NCBI GenBank assembly: GCA_016210495.1
Contig: JACQUC010000043.1
Span: 1 to 21,761, forward strand
DNA length: 21,761 bases
Direction: 5' to 3'
Source of the DNA: Chloroflexota bacterium
GTDB taxonomy: Bacteria > Chloroflexota > FW602-bin22 > JACPRP01
The notes beneath the pieces were generated by a model. It made no database searches. It was not told where the DNA came from and saw nothing but the letters and a program-made list of their open reading frames with translations. The translations under genes were made by a program, and so were the position numbers. Below, one piece after another: positions 7,606 to 14,736 of this stretch (position 1 is the first letter of the stretch; each line of letters begins with the position of its first letter).

Positions 7606-8021
7606 CCCAGGATCGTCTCCCACGTATGCGCGTGGCGCTCTTCATCCGAGAGAATGGTCTCCAGCAGCACCCGGGTGGTGTGGTCGCTAAGCTCGAAGCA
7701 CAGCTTGATGTGCTCCTTGTAGCCGGCGATGGCGCGGTTTTCGCCGTCGAGGTCGTCCTGGATCATCTTGCGCAGCTCGCCGCCGACGAGGACCTGCGAG
7801 AGCGTAGCCGTCGGAACGCCGCCAAGGTAGTCGATGCGCTCGGCGATCATCTCGGCGTGCCTCATCTCGTCGAGGGAGGTCAGGCGCATCTGGGCGGTGA
7901 TGGCCGCGCTATCCATCCCCGCACCCATAACGTGGTGCCACATATACTGGACGATCGCCGCGAGCTCGTCGGATAGGTCTTTGTTCAAGGCGTCGATGAT
8001 TTGCTGGCTACCCTGTCCCAT
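7602..8021 (-). CDS. Bacterioferritin-like diiron ferritin protein
   Basis: A 139-residue four-helix ferritin-like protein. The ATG at 8021 follows AGAGGAG; the long frame to 8354 is not supported. Diiron ligands are recognisable: Glu19, Glu52 and His55 (DEMRHAE), Glu94 (GENRAI), and Glu127 with His130 (DEERH). Met53 sits where bacterioferritin Met52 binds heme, so inter-subunit heme is possible. It is shorter than classic bacterioferritin (about 155-160) because the C-terminal fifth helix is absent. Expected role: ferrous iron oxidation and storage in the cytosol, and protection from Fenton chemistry. Its TAG stop shares CTAG with the stop of the molybdenum subunit. Iron storage beside iron- and molybdenum-dependent catabolism is plausible, but a functional link is not shown. 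Confidence 0.9.
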   Translation of the reverse strand: MGQGSQQIIDALNKDLSDELAAIVQYMWHHVMGAGMDSAAITAQMRLTSLDEMRHAEMIAERIDYLGGVPTATLSQVLVGGELRKMIQDDLDGENRAIAGYKEHIKLCFELSDHTTRVLLETILSDEERHAHTWETILG

Positions 8022-8091
8022 CAGCTTTCTCCTCTTGCTATAGATTATGTGTGCTCCGGCTGGCGTCCGGAAGCGAGGTTGGCGTAGACAC

Positions 8092-8120
8092 AATATAGCA
8101 TGGAGTCGGCTGGTTGGCAA
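8092..8120 (-). promoter_or_regulatory. Sigma70-type promoter for bacterioferritin
   Basis: On the minus strand TTGCCA (8120-8115) and TATATT (8097-8092) are separated by 17 bases. Transcription would begin near 8085, giving a leader of about 64 bases before the ATG at 8021. No clear Fur-box inverted repeat was recognised. Confidence 0.65.
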
Positions 8121-8151
8121 GACCCACGCGTCTTCACAGCACTGATTTGAT

Positions 8152-8355
8152 AATGTCACATTCGAGCTTGGCATAGGACGGAGCCCTTCGGCGCCCCGAT
8201 GCATCGGGGTCGCCGTCAATCCGCTTGGAAGGAGCACGCCAGTTGGAGGGTTGACGCGAGTCCGCCTGAGGCGGACCGCGAAGGACTCCCGAGGCCGGCC
8301 AAGCACGCAGGAGGGGCGTGGTAGGGAGAGCTGTCCCATAGCCAAATGTGACATT
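8152..8355. mobile_element. MITE-like 204-bp structured element
   Basis: Perfect 11-bp terminal inverted repeats AATGTCACATT (8152-8162) and AATGTGACATT (8345-8355) bracket 204 bp without a credible gene. The similarity continues imperfectly inward (TTGGC-ATAGGAC against TTGGCTATGGGAC on the other strand). Inside are a perfect 16-bp palindrome CCCCGATGCATCGGGG (8194-8209) and a hairpin GTCCGCC-TGA-GGCGGAC (8260-8276). No clear target-site duplication is visible. The element fills most of the 442-base gap between bacterioferritin and hyuB; the remaining bases 8356-8463 show nothing recognisable. Confidence 0.5.
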
Positions 8356-8463
8356 TTTAAACTGAAGTGCTCGCGTCAAGCCGCCTGGCACAGGAAATTG
8401 TCGCTCCGCCCGTTGACGACGAGCCTTCAGCCAGCCGAGTCTGGAAAGCTCCTACTCGATACC

Positions 8464-10092
8464 CTACACCTTCCCGTCCTCTCGATCCGCCTGTACCCGC
8501 TCCGGGTCCCGGGTCGACGGGTCGCCGTAGCCCCCAGCGCCGGGCGTGCAGATGGTGACGACGGAGTCGGGCGGCACGATGCGACTGAACTTGCAGTCCA
8601 GCGGGATCATTTCGCCCTGCGACGTGGTGATGAAAAAAGAAGACGGCCCGCCGTCCTCGCCCCCGAACAAGCCGTAGGGTCTGACGTGCTGCCGCTCCGA
8701 GATGACACTGAAAGTGGCGCTGTGGCCGAGCAGCCGATAATCGCGGCGAATGCCCATCCCGCCCCTGAACCTGCCCGCGCCGCCGCTGCCTGGCCGCAGC
8801 TCGTAGCGAAGGATTTGGATCGGCAGGTGCATCTCCAGGTCCTCTACCGAGGGATTGCGGGTGTTGGTCACGTGAGCGTGGCAGCCGTCGATGCCGTCCA
8901 GCGTGGGCCTCGCCCCATAGCCGCCGGCAACGCTTTCGTAATAGGTGTACCCAGCGCCCCGGTAGGGATCGATTCCTCCAAAGGATACCTCGGTGATGGC
9001 ACCGTTGCAGGCAGCGATCACCGCGTCCGGCATGGCCGGCGCCAGCGCCTTGAGGCAAACGTCCACGACGCGCATCGAGACGTTCCAGCCCCCGCCCACG
9101 GCAGCCGGATACTGGGCGTTGACCACGCTGCCGGGCGGAGCTACCACGTGAACGTCGGCCATCGAGGAACTGGTGAAGGGGATATCCGGGTCGGTGACCG
9201 CACGGACCACATAGTACACGGCCGATAAGGTGTGGGACGCGACGCCGTTGAGCGCCGAGTCCTGCTGCGGGGCCGAGCCGGTGAAATCGAACGTGATGCC
9301 GCCGCCGCCGATGGTGATCTTGACCCGGATGAGCACCAGGGTCTTTGCATCGGCCGCCTCCAGGAAGTCCTCGGCGGCATAGCTACCACGCGGCAAACGT
9401 GCGATCTGCTGAGCCATGCGGCGACGTGCATAGCTCTCGATATCCACCAGGCCCTGCAAGAAGCCAACGCTGCCGTGCTTGGCCGCCATCGCCAGCACTT
9501 TCTCTTTGGCCAGCGCCAGAGCGCCCATTTGGGCCATAATGTCCCAGCGGCGTTCCGGTGCCGAGCGGACGTTGGCGAGGATCAGGCTGAGAATGGCGCT
9601 GTTGAGCTTGCCTTTTTCGACCAGCTTGATCGGGGGAATCACTATGCCTTCCTGGTATATCTCGCGCGCCAAGGGCGAAAGGCTGCCCGGCGTGCTGCCC
9701 CCGACGTCGACGTGGTGGGCGAGGATCGCGAAGTAGGCCAGCAGCTCGCCCTGCGCGTATATCGGGGCAATGGTGGTCAAGTCCGGCAGGTGCGTGCCGC
9801 CGAGGAAAGGGGCGTTGAAAAGCAGCACGTCGCCGTCGTCCAGCATTTTCTCCTCAATCGCGCCCACCGCGTTCCTGACGATCCTCGGCAGCGCTCCCAG
9901 GTGGGCCGGCAGGTGCTCGGCTCTAGCCACCAGGTCGAGGTCGCGCGAGAAGAGGGCGCAGGAGAAGTCCTTGCGCTCTTTGATGTTGGTACTGAAGGCC
10001 GACCGCATCAGGCTGATGCCAACCTCTTCGCAGAGGGTGGCCAGCGCGTTCAAAAAGACCTCCAGCGCGATGGCGTCTTGCTTAGCTCTCAA
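8464..10092 (-). CDS. hyuB: Hydantoinase B/oxoprolinase family protein (HyuB)
   Basis: A 542-residue protein of the hydantoinase B family, the partner subunit of HyuA in ATP-dependent N-methylhydantoinase, 5-oxoprolinase and acetone-carboxylase-type enzymes. Characteristic stretches include IKERKDFSCALFSRDLDLVA, AEHLPAHLGALP, FNAPFLGGTHLPDLTTIAPI, AHHVDVGGSTPGS and the late GAGGYGDP. Length is normal for the family. The start is a TTG at 10092 with GAAGGGG about 8 bases upstream; TTGA overlaps the hyuA stop, so the two are translationally coupled, and no ATG is available near the expected N-terminus. With HyuA it should cleave a cyclic amide (hydantoin, pyrrolidone or similar) at the cost of ATP, in the cytosol. 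Confidence 0.93.
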   Translation of the reverse strand: MRAKQDAIALEVFLNALATLCEEVGISLMRSAFSTNIKERKDFSCALFSRDLDLVARAEHLPAHLGALPRIVRNAVGAIEEKMLDDGDVLLFNAPFLGGTHLPDLTTIAPIYAQGELLAYFAILAHHVDVGGSTPGSLSPLAREIYQEGIVIPPIKLVEKGKLNSAILSLILANVRSAPERRWDIMAQMGALALAKEKVLAMAAKHGSVGFLQGLVDIESYARRRMAQQIARLPRGSYAAEDFLEAADAKTLVLIRVKITIGGGGITFDFTGSAPQQDSALNGVASHTLSAVYYVVRAVTDPDIPFTSSSMADVHVVAPPGSVVNAQYPAAVGGGWNVSMRVVDVCLKALAPAMPDAVIAACNGAITEVSFGGIDPYRGAGYTYYESVAGGYGARPTLDGIDGCHAHVTNTRNPSVEDLEMHLPIQILRYELRPGSGGAGRFRGGMGIRRDYRLLGHSATFSVISERQHVRPYGLFGGEDGGPSSFFITTSQGEMIPLDCKFSRIVPPDSVVTICTPGAGGYGDPSTRDPERVQADREDGKV

Positions 10093-12176
10093 CTCATTTG
10101 CCCCTTCGTCTGTCGCTCGATCAGCAGGTTGCCCCAGTCATCCACGTCAGCAGCCATCCCTTCGAGGACAATCGTGGTGGAACCGGCCTCCTCGATTATC
10201 GCCGGCCCCATTACACGGCCTCCTATCGCCAGATGCTCGCGGCGGAAGACCGGCCAGGTCGTGGTGCGACCGGCGTGATAGACCGGGCGGCCAGCTTGAG
10301 GGACCAGCCCGATGCTGCCGGCGTCGCGTCGAGGGGCGGGGCCGCCGTCCCTCTTTACGCCAGCGGCTGCGACCAGAGTGTCTGCCCCACCGGCGCTGGC
10401 CGTCACGGTCAGGTTGACCAACTCCACCGCACCTTCGGGGATGTGAAAGCCGTAGCGCAGTTGGTGCGCCTGGTGGAAACGCGCGGCGATCTCGCCAGGC
10501 GGCTCGGACGGCGCGACGTCGACGTCGATTTCGTAGGACTGGCCGAGGTAGCGTAGGCTGGCGACCCGGTGCAGGTGCACGTCTCCGGCGTCAGAGGCAT
10601 CGCGGCGCACCATTTCCAGAGCTTTGCGACCGAGCTCGTCGATTATGATGGCAAGCCCGTCGGCCGCCAGAGCTTCGAGCCGTGTCAGGATCGATCGGGT
10701 GGCCTCGTGCTTGACCGGCGTCAGCAGCAGGCCCAGAGCGCTGAAGTTCCCAGGGTGCAGCGGTACGATTACGCTTGTCATCTCCAGCGCCTCGCTCACC
10801 TCGGCGGCCAGCAAAGGACCGGCGCCACCGTAAGCCAACAGGGCGAAGTCGCGGGGATCGTGGCCCTTGTCGACGGAGACCAGCCGGATGGCGCGCACGA
10901 CGTTGGCCACGGCCATATCGATAATGCGCTCGGCGGCCTGCTCAACGCTCAACCCAGTCGCTTCGCTCAGGTGCAGGCGTATGGCTTCGCGCGCGGCGGC
11001 GGGCTCCAACTGGATGTTGCCCGCGAAGGTTTGGGGGTTGAGACGGCCCACGGCCAGGGCCGCGTCGGTGACCGTGGCGTCCTTGCCACCCCGTCGATAG
11101 CAGGCCGGCCCGGGAACCGAGCCGGCGCTCTGCGGCCCGACTCGCACCGCGCCGCCGCTATCCACCCAGGCGATGCTGCCACCGCCGGCACCAACGGTGT
11201 GTATGGGCACCATTGGCACGCCGATGGAGTAGCCAGCAATCTCGCCGGCGGTCGTAAGCGGGATCGTCCCTCCCTCTAGAAGACAGACGTCCGTGCTGGT
11301 GCCGCCGATGTCGACGGCGATAAGATTGGGAACGCCACACTGTTGGCTGAGAGCACGCGCGGCGATGACGCCGCCGGCCGGCCCCGAGAGCACGAGGTGT
11401 ACCGGCCTCTCGGCGGCGCTGGCCGCGCTCATCGTGCCGCCGTTGGATTGCATCACTTCAACGCTGGTGGTGAGGCCTGCCTGAGTGACCGCACGTCCCA
11501 GCCGTCGTAAATAGTCGCCGACGACCGGCAGGACGTAAGCGTTGACCACCGTCGCCGATGTGCGCTCGTATTCTTTGAAAATCGGGATCAGCTCGGACGA
11601 TACGGACAGCGGCACGTCAGGCCGGAGCCCGCGAATGATCCGTTTCACCGCTTGCTCGTGTTCAGGCGCCAGAAAAGAGAACAGCAGGCAGATGGCGATG
11701 GATTCGACGCCGCTGGCCAGCAGGTCCTGAGCTTCCTGTCGGACCTGGGCGGGATCGAGGGGGCGCTGGATGCCGCCGTCGGCCCTGATGCGCTCCGCCA
11801 CCTCGCGCCGGTCGCGCCGGCGCGCCAGCGGCTCGGGCCGGCGGGTGAAGAGGTTGTAGATTTCGGGGCGAATCTGGCGCCCGATCTCCAGCACGTCGCG
11901 AAAGCCTTCGGTCGTCAGCAGCCCAACCCGTGCGCCCTTCTTCTCGAGGATGGCGTTGGTGGCCACCGTGGTGCCGTGCAAAAGGCGCGTGACGGCGGGA
12001 GGCGGCAGTCCCATCTCCTCGAGCGCCTGCCGAACACCCAGGATCACGGCCTCGGCGGCGTCGGAAGAGGAGGGCACTTTCAGGCAACTGATCGTTTCGC
12101 GCCCCCTGTCGGCGAGCACGACGTCGGTGAAAGTGCCACCGACATCGACGGCGATGAGGTATTCTTCTGCTGGCAT
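10089..12176 (-). CDS. hyuA: Hydantoinase A/oxoprolinase family protein (HyuA)
   Basis: About 695 residues; the ATP-binding subunit of a hydantoinase/5-oxoprolinase-type enzyme. Two actin-like ATPase phosphate motifs are clear: AVDVGGTFTDVVL near the N-terminus and AVDIGGTSTDVCL mid-protein. Also present are GTTVATNAILEKKGA, LVLSGPAGGVIAARAL, VGAGGGSIAWVDSGG and LLAYGGAGPLLAAEV. Length matches the family. Two starts are possible: ATG at 12176, which gives the usual short N-terminus but has a poor ribosome site, and an in-frame TTG at 12194 with AAGGG 9 bases upstream. It is first in the hyuAB operon, overlaps hyuB by 4 bases, and is divergent from vapBC. Confidence 0.93.
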   Translation of the reverse strand: MPAEEYLIAVDVGGTFTDVVLADRGRETISCLKVPSSSDAAEAVILGVRQALEEMGLPPPAVTRLLHGTTVATNAILEKKGARVGLLTTEGFRDVLEIGRQIRPEIYNLFTRRPEPLARRRDRREVAERIRADGGIQRPLDPAQVRQEAQDLLASGVESIAICLLFSFLAPEHEQAVKRIIRGLRPDVPLSVSSELIPIFKEYERTSATVVNAYVLPVVGDYLRRLGRAVTQAGLTTSVEVMQSNGGTMSAASAAERPVHLVLSGPAGGVIAARALSQQCGVPNLIAVDIGGTSTDVCLLEGGTIPLTTAGEIAGYSIGVPMVPIHTVGAGGGSIAWVDSGGAVRVGPQSAGSVPGPACYRRGGKDATVTDAALAVGRLNPQTFAGNIQLEPAAAREAIRLHLSEATGLSVEQAAERIIDMAVANVVRAIRLVSVDKGHDPRDFALLAYGGAGPLLAAEVSEALEMTSVIVPLHPGNFSALGLLLTPVKHEATRSILTRLEALAADGLAIIIDELGRKALEMVRRDASDAGDVHLHRVASLRYLGQSYEIDVDVAPSEPPGEIAARFHQAHQLRYGFHIPEGAVELVNLTVTASAGGADTLVAAAGVKRDGGPAPRRDAGSIGLVPQAGRPVYHAGRTTTWPVFRREHLAIGGRVMGPAIIEEAGSTTIVLEGMAADVDDWGNLLIERQTKGQMS

Positions 12177-12234
12177 GGTTTGCTGATCACCCAATGGATG
12201 GAACCCTTATGCAAGAATGACGCTTCGCGGTGGG

Positions 12235-12263
12235 AGTATATTGTACTGGGAGAGGTTTGTCCA
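12235..12263 (-). promoter_or_regulatory. Sigma70-type promoter for hyuAB
   Basis: On the minus strand TGGACA (12263-12258) and TATACT (12240-12235) are 17 bases apart, each matching 5 of 6 consensus positions. Transcription would start near 12228, about 50 bases before the ATG at 12176. It lies back to back with the vapB promoter, only 19 bases away. Confidence 0.65.
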
Positions 12264-12282
12264 GATACGCCTGGCGAGATAA

Positions 12283-12311
12283 TTGACATATTGATGACAA
12301 ATGGGTATGCT
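12283..12311 (+). promoter_or_regulatory. Promoter for vapBC, probably giving a leaderless mRNA
   Basis: A consensus TTGACA (12283-12288) is followed after exactly 17 bases by TATGCT (12306-12311). The vapB ATG at 12319 starts 7 bases after the -10, at or next to the expected transcription start. There is no Shine-Dalgarno sequence upstream, which agrees with leaderless translation. Confidence 0.65.
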
Positions 12312-12318
12312 TTGATGT

Positions 12319-12570
12319 ATGAGAACCACAGTTCGAATCGACGAACAACTGCTCAAAGAAGCCAAGCAGCTCGCCATCCGCAGCGGCAAGACCCTGACAG
12401 CCGTGATCGAAGATGCGTTGCGGGAATCTCTATCACGGCAGTTTGGCTCTGAGAGGCGTGAATGGGTGAGCGTGCCCACTTTTGGAGGCAAGGGGTTGCT
12501 CCCGGGGGTGGACCTCGATGACTCCGCGTCACTCCTGGAAGTGATGGAATCCTCGAATGATCCTCACTGA
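12319..12570 (+). CDS. vapB: VapB-type ribbon-helix-helix antitoxin
   Basis: An 83-residue protein. The N-terminal 40 residues form a ribbon-helix-helix DNA-binding unit (strand TTVRIDEQLL, then two helices through VIEDALRESL). The C-terminal part (about 45-83) is a flexible toxin-wrapping tail with VSVPTFGGKGLLPGVDLDDS, common in antitoxins of PIN toxins. It should neutralise the next gene product and repress its own promoter with it. It overlaps vapC by 14 bp. Start at 12319 is taken from the promoter position, as no ribosome site is present. Confidence 0.88.
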   Translation: MRTTVRIDEQLLKEAKQLAIRSGKTLTAVIEDALRESLSRQFGSERREWVSVPTFGGKGLLPGVDLDDSASLLEVMESSNDPH

Positions 12571-12988
12571 TGTCAACGTGCTCGTCTACGCCTATCGAAC
12601 GGATGCGTCGGGGCATGCGGCTTATCGGAGGTGGTTGGAGGATCTGATCAACGGTGAGCAGGCCTACGGATTTTCCGACCTGGCGCTCAGCGGATTCTTA
12701 AGGGTGGTGACGCATCCCCGCGTCTTTGATCCTCCCAGCGACGTGGCCTCTGCCGTGGCTTTCGCCCAAGTGATCCGTGGCCAGCCCAACGCAGTATCCA
12801 TAGCGCCTGGCCCGAGGCACTGGGACATCTTTCTGCGACTGTGCGACGTTACACGTGCGAAGGGCAACCTGATCCCGGATGCATACCTGGCGGCGCTCGC
12901 AATCGAATCGGGCAGCGAGTGGATCACCACCGACCGCGACTACAGCCGCTTCCCGGGACTGAGGTGGCGCCACCCGTTGGATGGCTAG
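12557..12988 (+). CDS. vapC: VapC-type PIN-domain ribonuclease toxin
   Basis: A 143-residue PIN-domain protein, the toxin of the module. The acidic metal site is readable: Asp5 (LTDVNVLVYA), Asp108 (IPDAYLAALA), and Asp126/Asp128 (TTDRDYSRFPGLRW). The family-specific stretch SGFLRVVTHPRVF and the C-terminal RFPGLRWRHPL match the TA_PIN/VapC43-like subgroup. PIN toxins are Mg-dependent endoribonucleases that cut tRNA or rRNA and halt growth when the antitoxin is lost. Full-length, with all expected acidic residues. Translation is coupled to vapB by overlap. Confidence 0.9.
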   Translation: MILTDVNVLVYAYRTDASGHAAYRRWLEDLINGEQAYGFSDLALSGFLRVVTHPRVFDPPSDVASAVAFAQVIRGQPNAVSIAPGPRHWDIFLRLCDVTRAKGNLIPDAYLAALAIESGSEWITTDRDYSRFPGLRWRHPLDG

Positions 12989-12989
12989 C

Positions 12990-13183
12990 TCAGGCTTTGC
13001 CTTGACTGGTCAAATAGTGTTGGTAGTCACTATTGAACATCATCGTAGGATTCAGGACTGGTCTTGCGGACCCGCGAGAACGATTACTAATCGATCATCC
13101 TCTACCACGCGGTAGATACTGCGCCAGCGCTCCAGACGCTGGCGACTGACGCCTGCGCGGTCGCGTAACTCCTTGGCTCCCAG
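12990..13183 (-). pseudogene. RelE/ParE-type toxin C-terminal remnant
   Basis: Between the RRM gene stop and vapC, the minus strand reads 43 residues from 13183 to a TGA at 13052, with a pattern typical of the end of RelE/ParE toxins (RSIYRVVEDDRLVIVLAG). There is no start codon or N-terminal half, and the frame is the same as that of the RRM gene, whose TGA (13192-13190) stands just before it. Eight bases after 13052 a 17-codon frame (13043-12990, MMFNSDYQHYLTS) could be the start of a lost downstream gene; this is weaker. The likely explanation is a TA operon truncated by rearrangement. Confidence 0.4.
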
Positions 13184-13189
13184 CTTCTC

Positions 13190-13552
13190 TCAAGCGGCTC
13201 GACCCCTTCCTCGACGACCCTCAGGCCTGCGTCCCTCGCGGCGCTCCCCAAATCCATAGCCCATCCCGCGGCCCGTAGACGGACGAAAGCCCGGGGGGCG
13301 CGCCTCCCGCTCTCTCGCAACTTGAACACGTATCATGCGATTATCAAGCTGGTACCCGTCGAACTTCCGAACTGCTTCCTCGGCGTCGGCGTTGCTTTCC
13401 ATCTCTACGAAACCAAAACCACGCGGCCTGCCCGTATCCCGATCCACAGGCAAGGCAACCGAGACCACTGCTCCGGCCTGACTGAACAGCCCTCGAAGTC
13501 CGTCCTCCGTTGCGCCATAAGGCAAATTGCCTACGTAAAGTCTTGCAGCCAT
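13190..13552 (-). CDS. RRM-domain RNA-binding protein
   Basis: A 120-residue protein with a single RNA recognition motif at residues 4-80 and a Gly/Arg-rich tail (about 85-120). RNP2 is LYVGNL (5-10) and RNP1 is RGFGFVEM (44-51), with the aromatic RNA-stacking residues in place. The ATG at 13552 has GGGAGGA about 10 bases upstream. Bacterial proteins of this architecture resemble cyanobacterial Rbp and eukaryotic glycine-rich RNA-binding proteins and are often induced by cold; they bind single-stranded RNA and influence stability or localisation. The 148 bases upstream (13553-13700) hold no gene and could be a long leader, but no clear promoter was found. Confidence 0.93.
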   Translation of the reverse strand: MAARLYVGNLPYGATEDGLRGLFSQAGAVVSVALPVDRDTGRPRGFGFVEMESNADAEEAVRKFDGYQLDNRMIRVQVAREREARPPGFRPSTGRGMGYGFGERREGRRPEGRRGRGRAA

Positions 13553-13700
13553 TGCTGATCATCCTCCCATATCTGCTGCTCATTATCCAGAACAGCTGCG
13601 ATTCTCGCCGCTGAATTCGCGGGCAATATCTATGCCGGCACCAGTGCGCGCACGCGCCAGTTCTAAGAACCTTTCGTTGTGAATGGGTCAGCCCAATCAC

Positions 13701-13991
13701 TTATGACGGCAAGGGCTTGCTCACTGGGGGGCGATGGGCAGCTTTCCCATTGCCAAAAACGTCGTGGCTTGCCGCCATCGTGTTCCTAATGGCATAATTG
13801 GCTGAGTGAGCAAACAAGTGTGGCGAATGGGAGCCAAGGGCCCAATCGGCCATCAGTTCATCACGGTGGATCTCGATCCATGCCTGCACTAATCGTAGTT
13901 GGCGTAGGGGCATTTCGCCCTCCAAGATTTCTGCCGTCTGGATGTCGATTGAAGCCCTAAACTCCGCATACCTGATGTGGATGTGCGGCGC
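13701..13991 (-). pseudogene. DUF4160 remnant, both ends lost
   Basis: From 13991 downward the minus strand reads APHIHIRYAEF, then ASIDIQTAEILEGEMP and LRLVQAWIEIHRDELMADW, the second half of a DUF4160 protein, a small domain usually beside a DUF2442 gene in TA-like pairs. There is no start codon; the sequence enters directly from the PIN toxin at 13985-13993 in another frame. After MADWAL the family-like sequence stops and a 97-bp stretch flanked by 9-bp inverted repeats begins. The reading frame runs to 13701 through sequence unlike the family. Confidence 0.5.
13717..13813. repeat. 97-bp segment with 9-bp inverted ends
   Basis: TTGCTCACT (13717-13725) and AGTGAGCAA (13805-13813) are perfect inverted repeats bounding the point where DUF4160-like coding sequence ends. 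A small hairpin (ATGGG/CCCAT) lies near the left end. It may be an inserted non-autonomous element or a chance repeat; no target duplication is seen. Confidence 0.25.
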
Positions 13992-14149
13992 CTGATAGCT
14001 TCGGCAACCTCTATGAGTGTCGTGTAGGGTTGAACAGCGAAGTGCTCACCGCTCCTGACTCTTTCCAGGAGGTGCAGGGACTCGACATGCCATTGTTCCT
14101 GCTGGCGAAGGGCAGCAACTATTACCGAGCTGTCGAGTGTCAGCAGCAT
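13889..14149 (-). pseudogene. Truncated PIN-domain toxin (VapC-like), frame-fused to debris
   Basis: Residues 1-55 are a convincing PIN N-terminus: LTLDSSVIVAAL with Asp6, and IEVAEAIRRR with Glu47/Glu50. After RRRT the sequence changes to a meaningless frame over the DUF4160 remnant, and the C-terminal acidic residues needed for catalysis are missing, so it should be inactive as a nuclease. It begins 6 bases after the stop of the antitoxin-like gene upstream, as in a normal TA operon. An 86-residue product could still be made. Confidence 0.65.
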
Positions 14150-14155
14150 CGGTTC

Positions 14156-14605
14156 TTACTTCTCACGTTGCGATCTGATTTCTTCAACCGCTTCAGGGCC
14201 TGACCACTTGGCGGATATTTCGGCAGAGGCGTCCATCAAGTCGTTCCAGGCGGTCGAACCCTTACCCCTATCCAGCGAAGCGTGCTTGAGGACGTAACGC
14301 TTGAGCTCGGCCAGCTCTGAGTACAGCCGGTCGATTTGCTCTTCAATGAATTTCGTATCCTGCAACGAATCCACCTCTGCCTCTACCTCTTTCCAGTCGT
14401 GCAGCTTGCTCTCACCGCGCGCGAGACGCTCCTCCACTTCCAGGGCAACGCGGAGGTCCTCGGCCTCTTCTAGGGCCTCGGCTACGCATTCCTCGAGGGC
14501 TTTGATGATGACGTCCGTGAAGTGCTCACCACGTAGAGTAGCAACCGACTTCGCGCGACGGCGTAGGTCGTCGGGAATCAGGATCGTCAGTTTGCTAGTG
14601 GCCAC
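14156..14605 (-). CDS. VapB-like antitoxin with extended C-terminus
   Basis: A 149-residue protein. GTG at 14605 is preferred to GTG 14620 because AAAGGA lies 6 bases before it. Residues 1-45 resemble a ribbon-helix-helix or similar DNA-binding head (KLTILIPDDLRRRAKSVA). Residues 46-85 are an acidic helix (LEEAEDLRVALEVEERLARG). The C-terminal 60 residues (IDRLYSELAELK, then WNDLMDASAEISAKW, then GPEAVEEIRSQREK) match tails seen on antitoxins placed directly before PIN toxins. It may be a fusion of two antitoxin types. Its cognate toxin is truncated, so it may persist as a solitary antitoxin. Confidence 0.75.
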   Translation of the reverse strand: MATSKLTILIPDDLRRRAKSVATLRGEHFTDVIIKALEECVAEALEEAEDLRVALEVEERLARGESKLHDWKEVEAEVDSLQDTKFIEEQIDRLYSELAELKRYVLKHASLDRGKGSTAWNDLMDASAEISAKWSGPEAVEEIRSQREK

Positions 14606-14617
14606 TGGACGTCCTTT

Positions 14618-14642
14618 CACAGCTACTATCTATACACAGCTA
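14618..14642 (-). promoter_or_regulatory. Direct-repeat operator candidate
   Basis: CACAGCTA occurs at 14618-14625 and again at 14635-14642, a 17-bp period lying between the promoter and the antitoxin start. Ribbon-helix-helix antitoxins bind short repeats in such positions, so autorepression is likely, though this site is inferred only from layout. Confidence 0.4.
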
Positions 14643-14647
14643 CACGT

Positions 14648-14675
14648 ATAATACCCCAATGAACACGGGCGTCAA
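14648..14675 (-). promoter_or_regulatory. Sigma70-type promoter for the antitoxin gene
   Basis: On the minus strand TTGACG (14675-14670) and TATTAT (14653-14648) are 16 bases apart. The start point would be near 14641, inside the CACAGCTA repeat, about 36 bases before the GTG at 14605. Confidence 0.6.
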
Positions 14676-14736
14676 TCCGATCAGCCAACCCGGGTGCGGG
14701 TCACGTTTCTTCGGCAAGAAAGCAGGCGGAGAGAGG

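Noticed and set aside
6106..7623. 505-codon minus-strand open frame
   Set aside because: Antisense shadow of the molybdenum subunit, rich in Arg/His/Leu without any domain pattern.
8251..10278. Two long plus-strand frames (8251-9228 and 9232-10278)
   Set aside because: They run antisense through hyuB, whose motifs are continuous from end to end.
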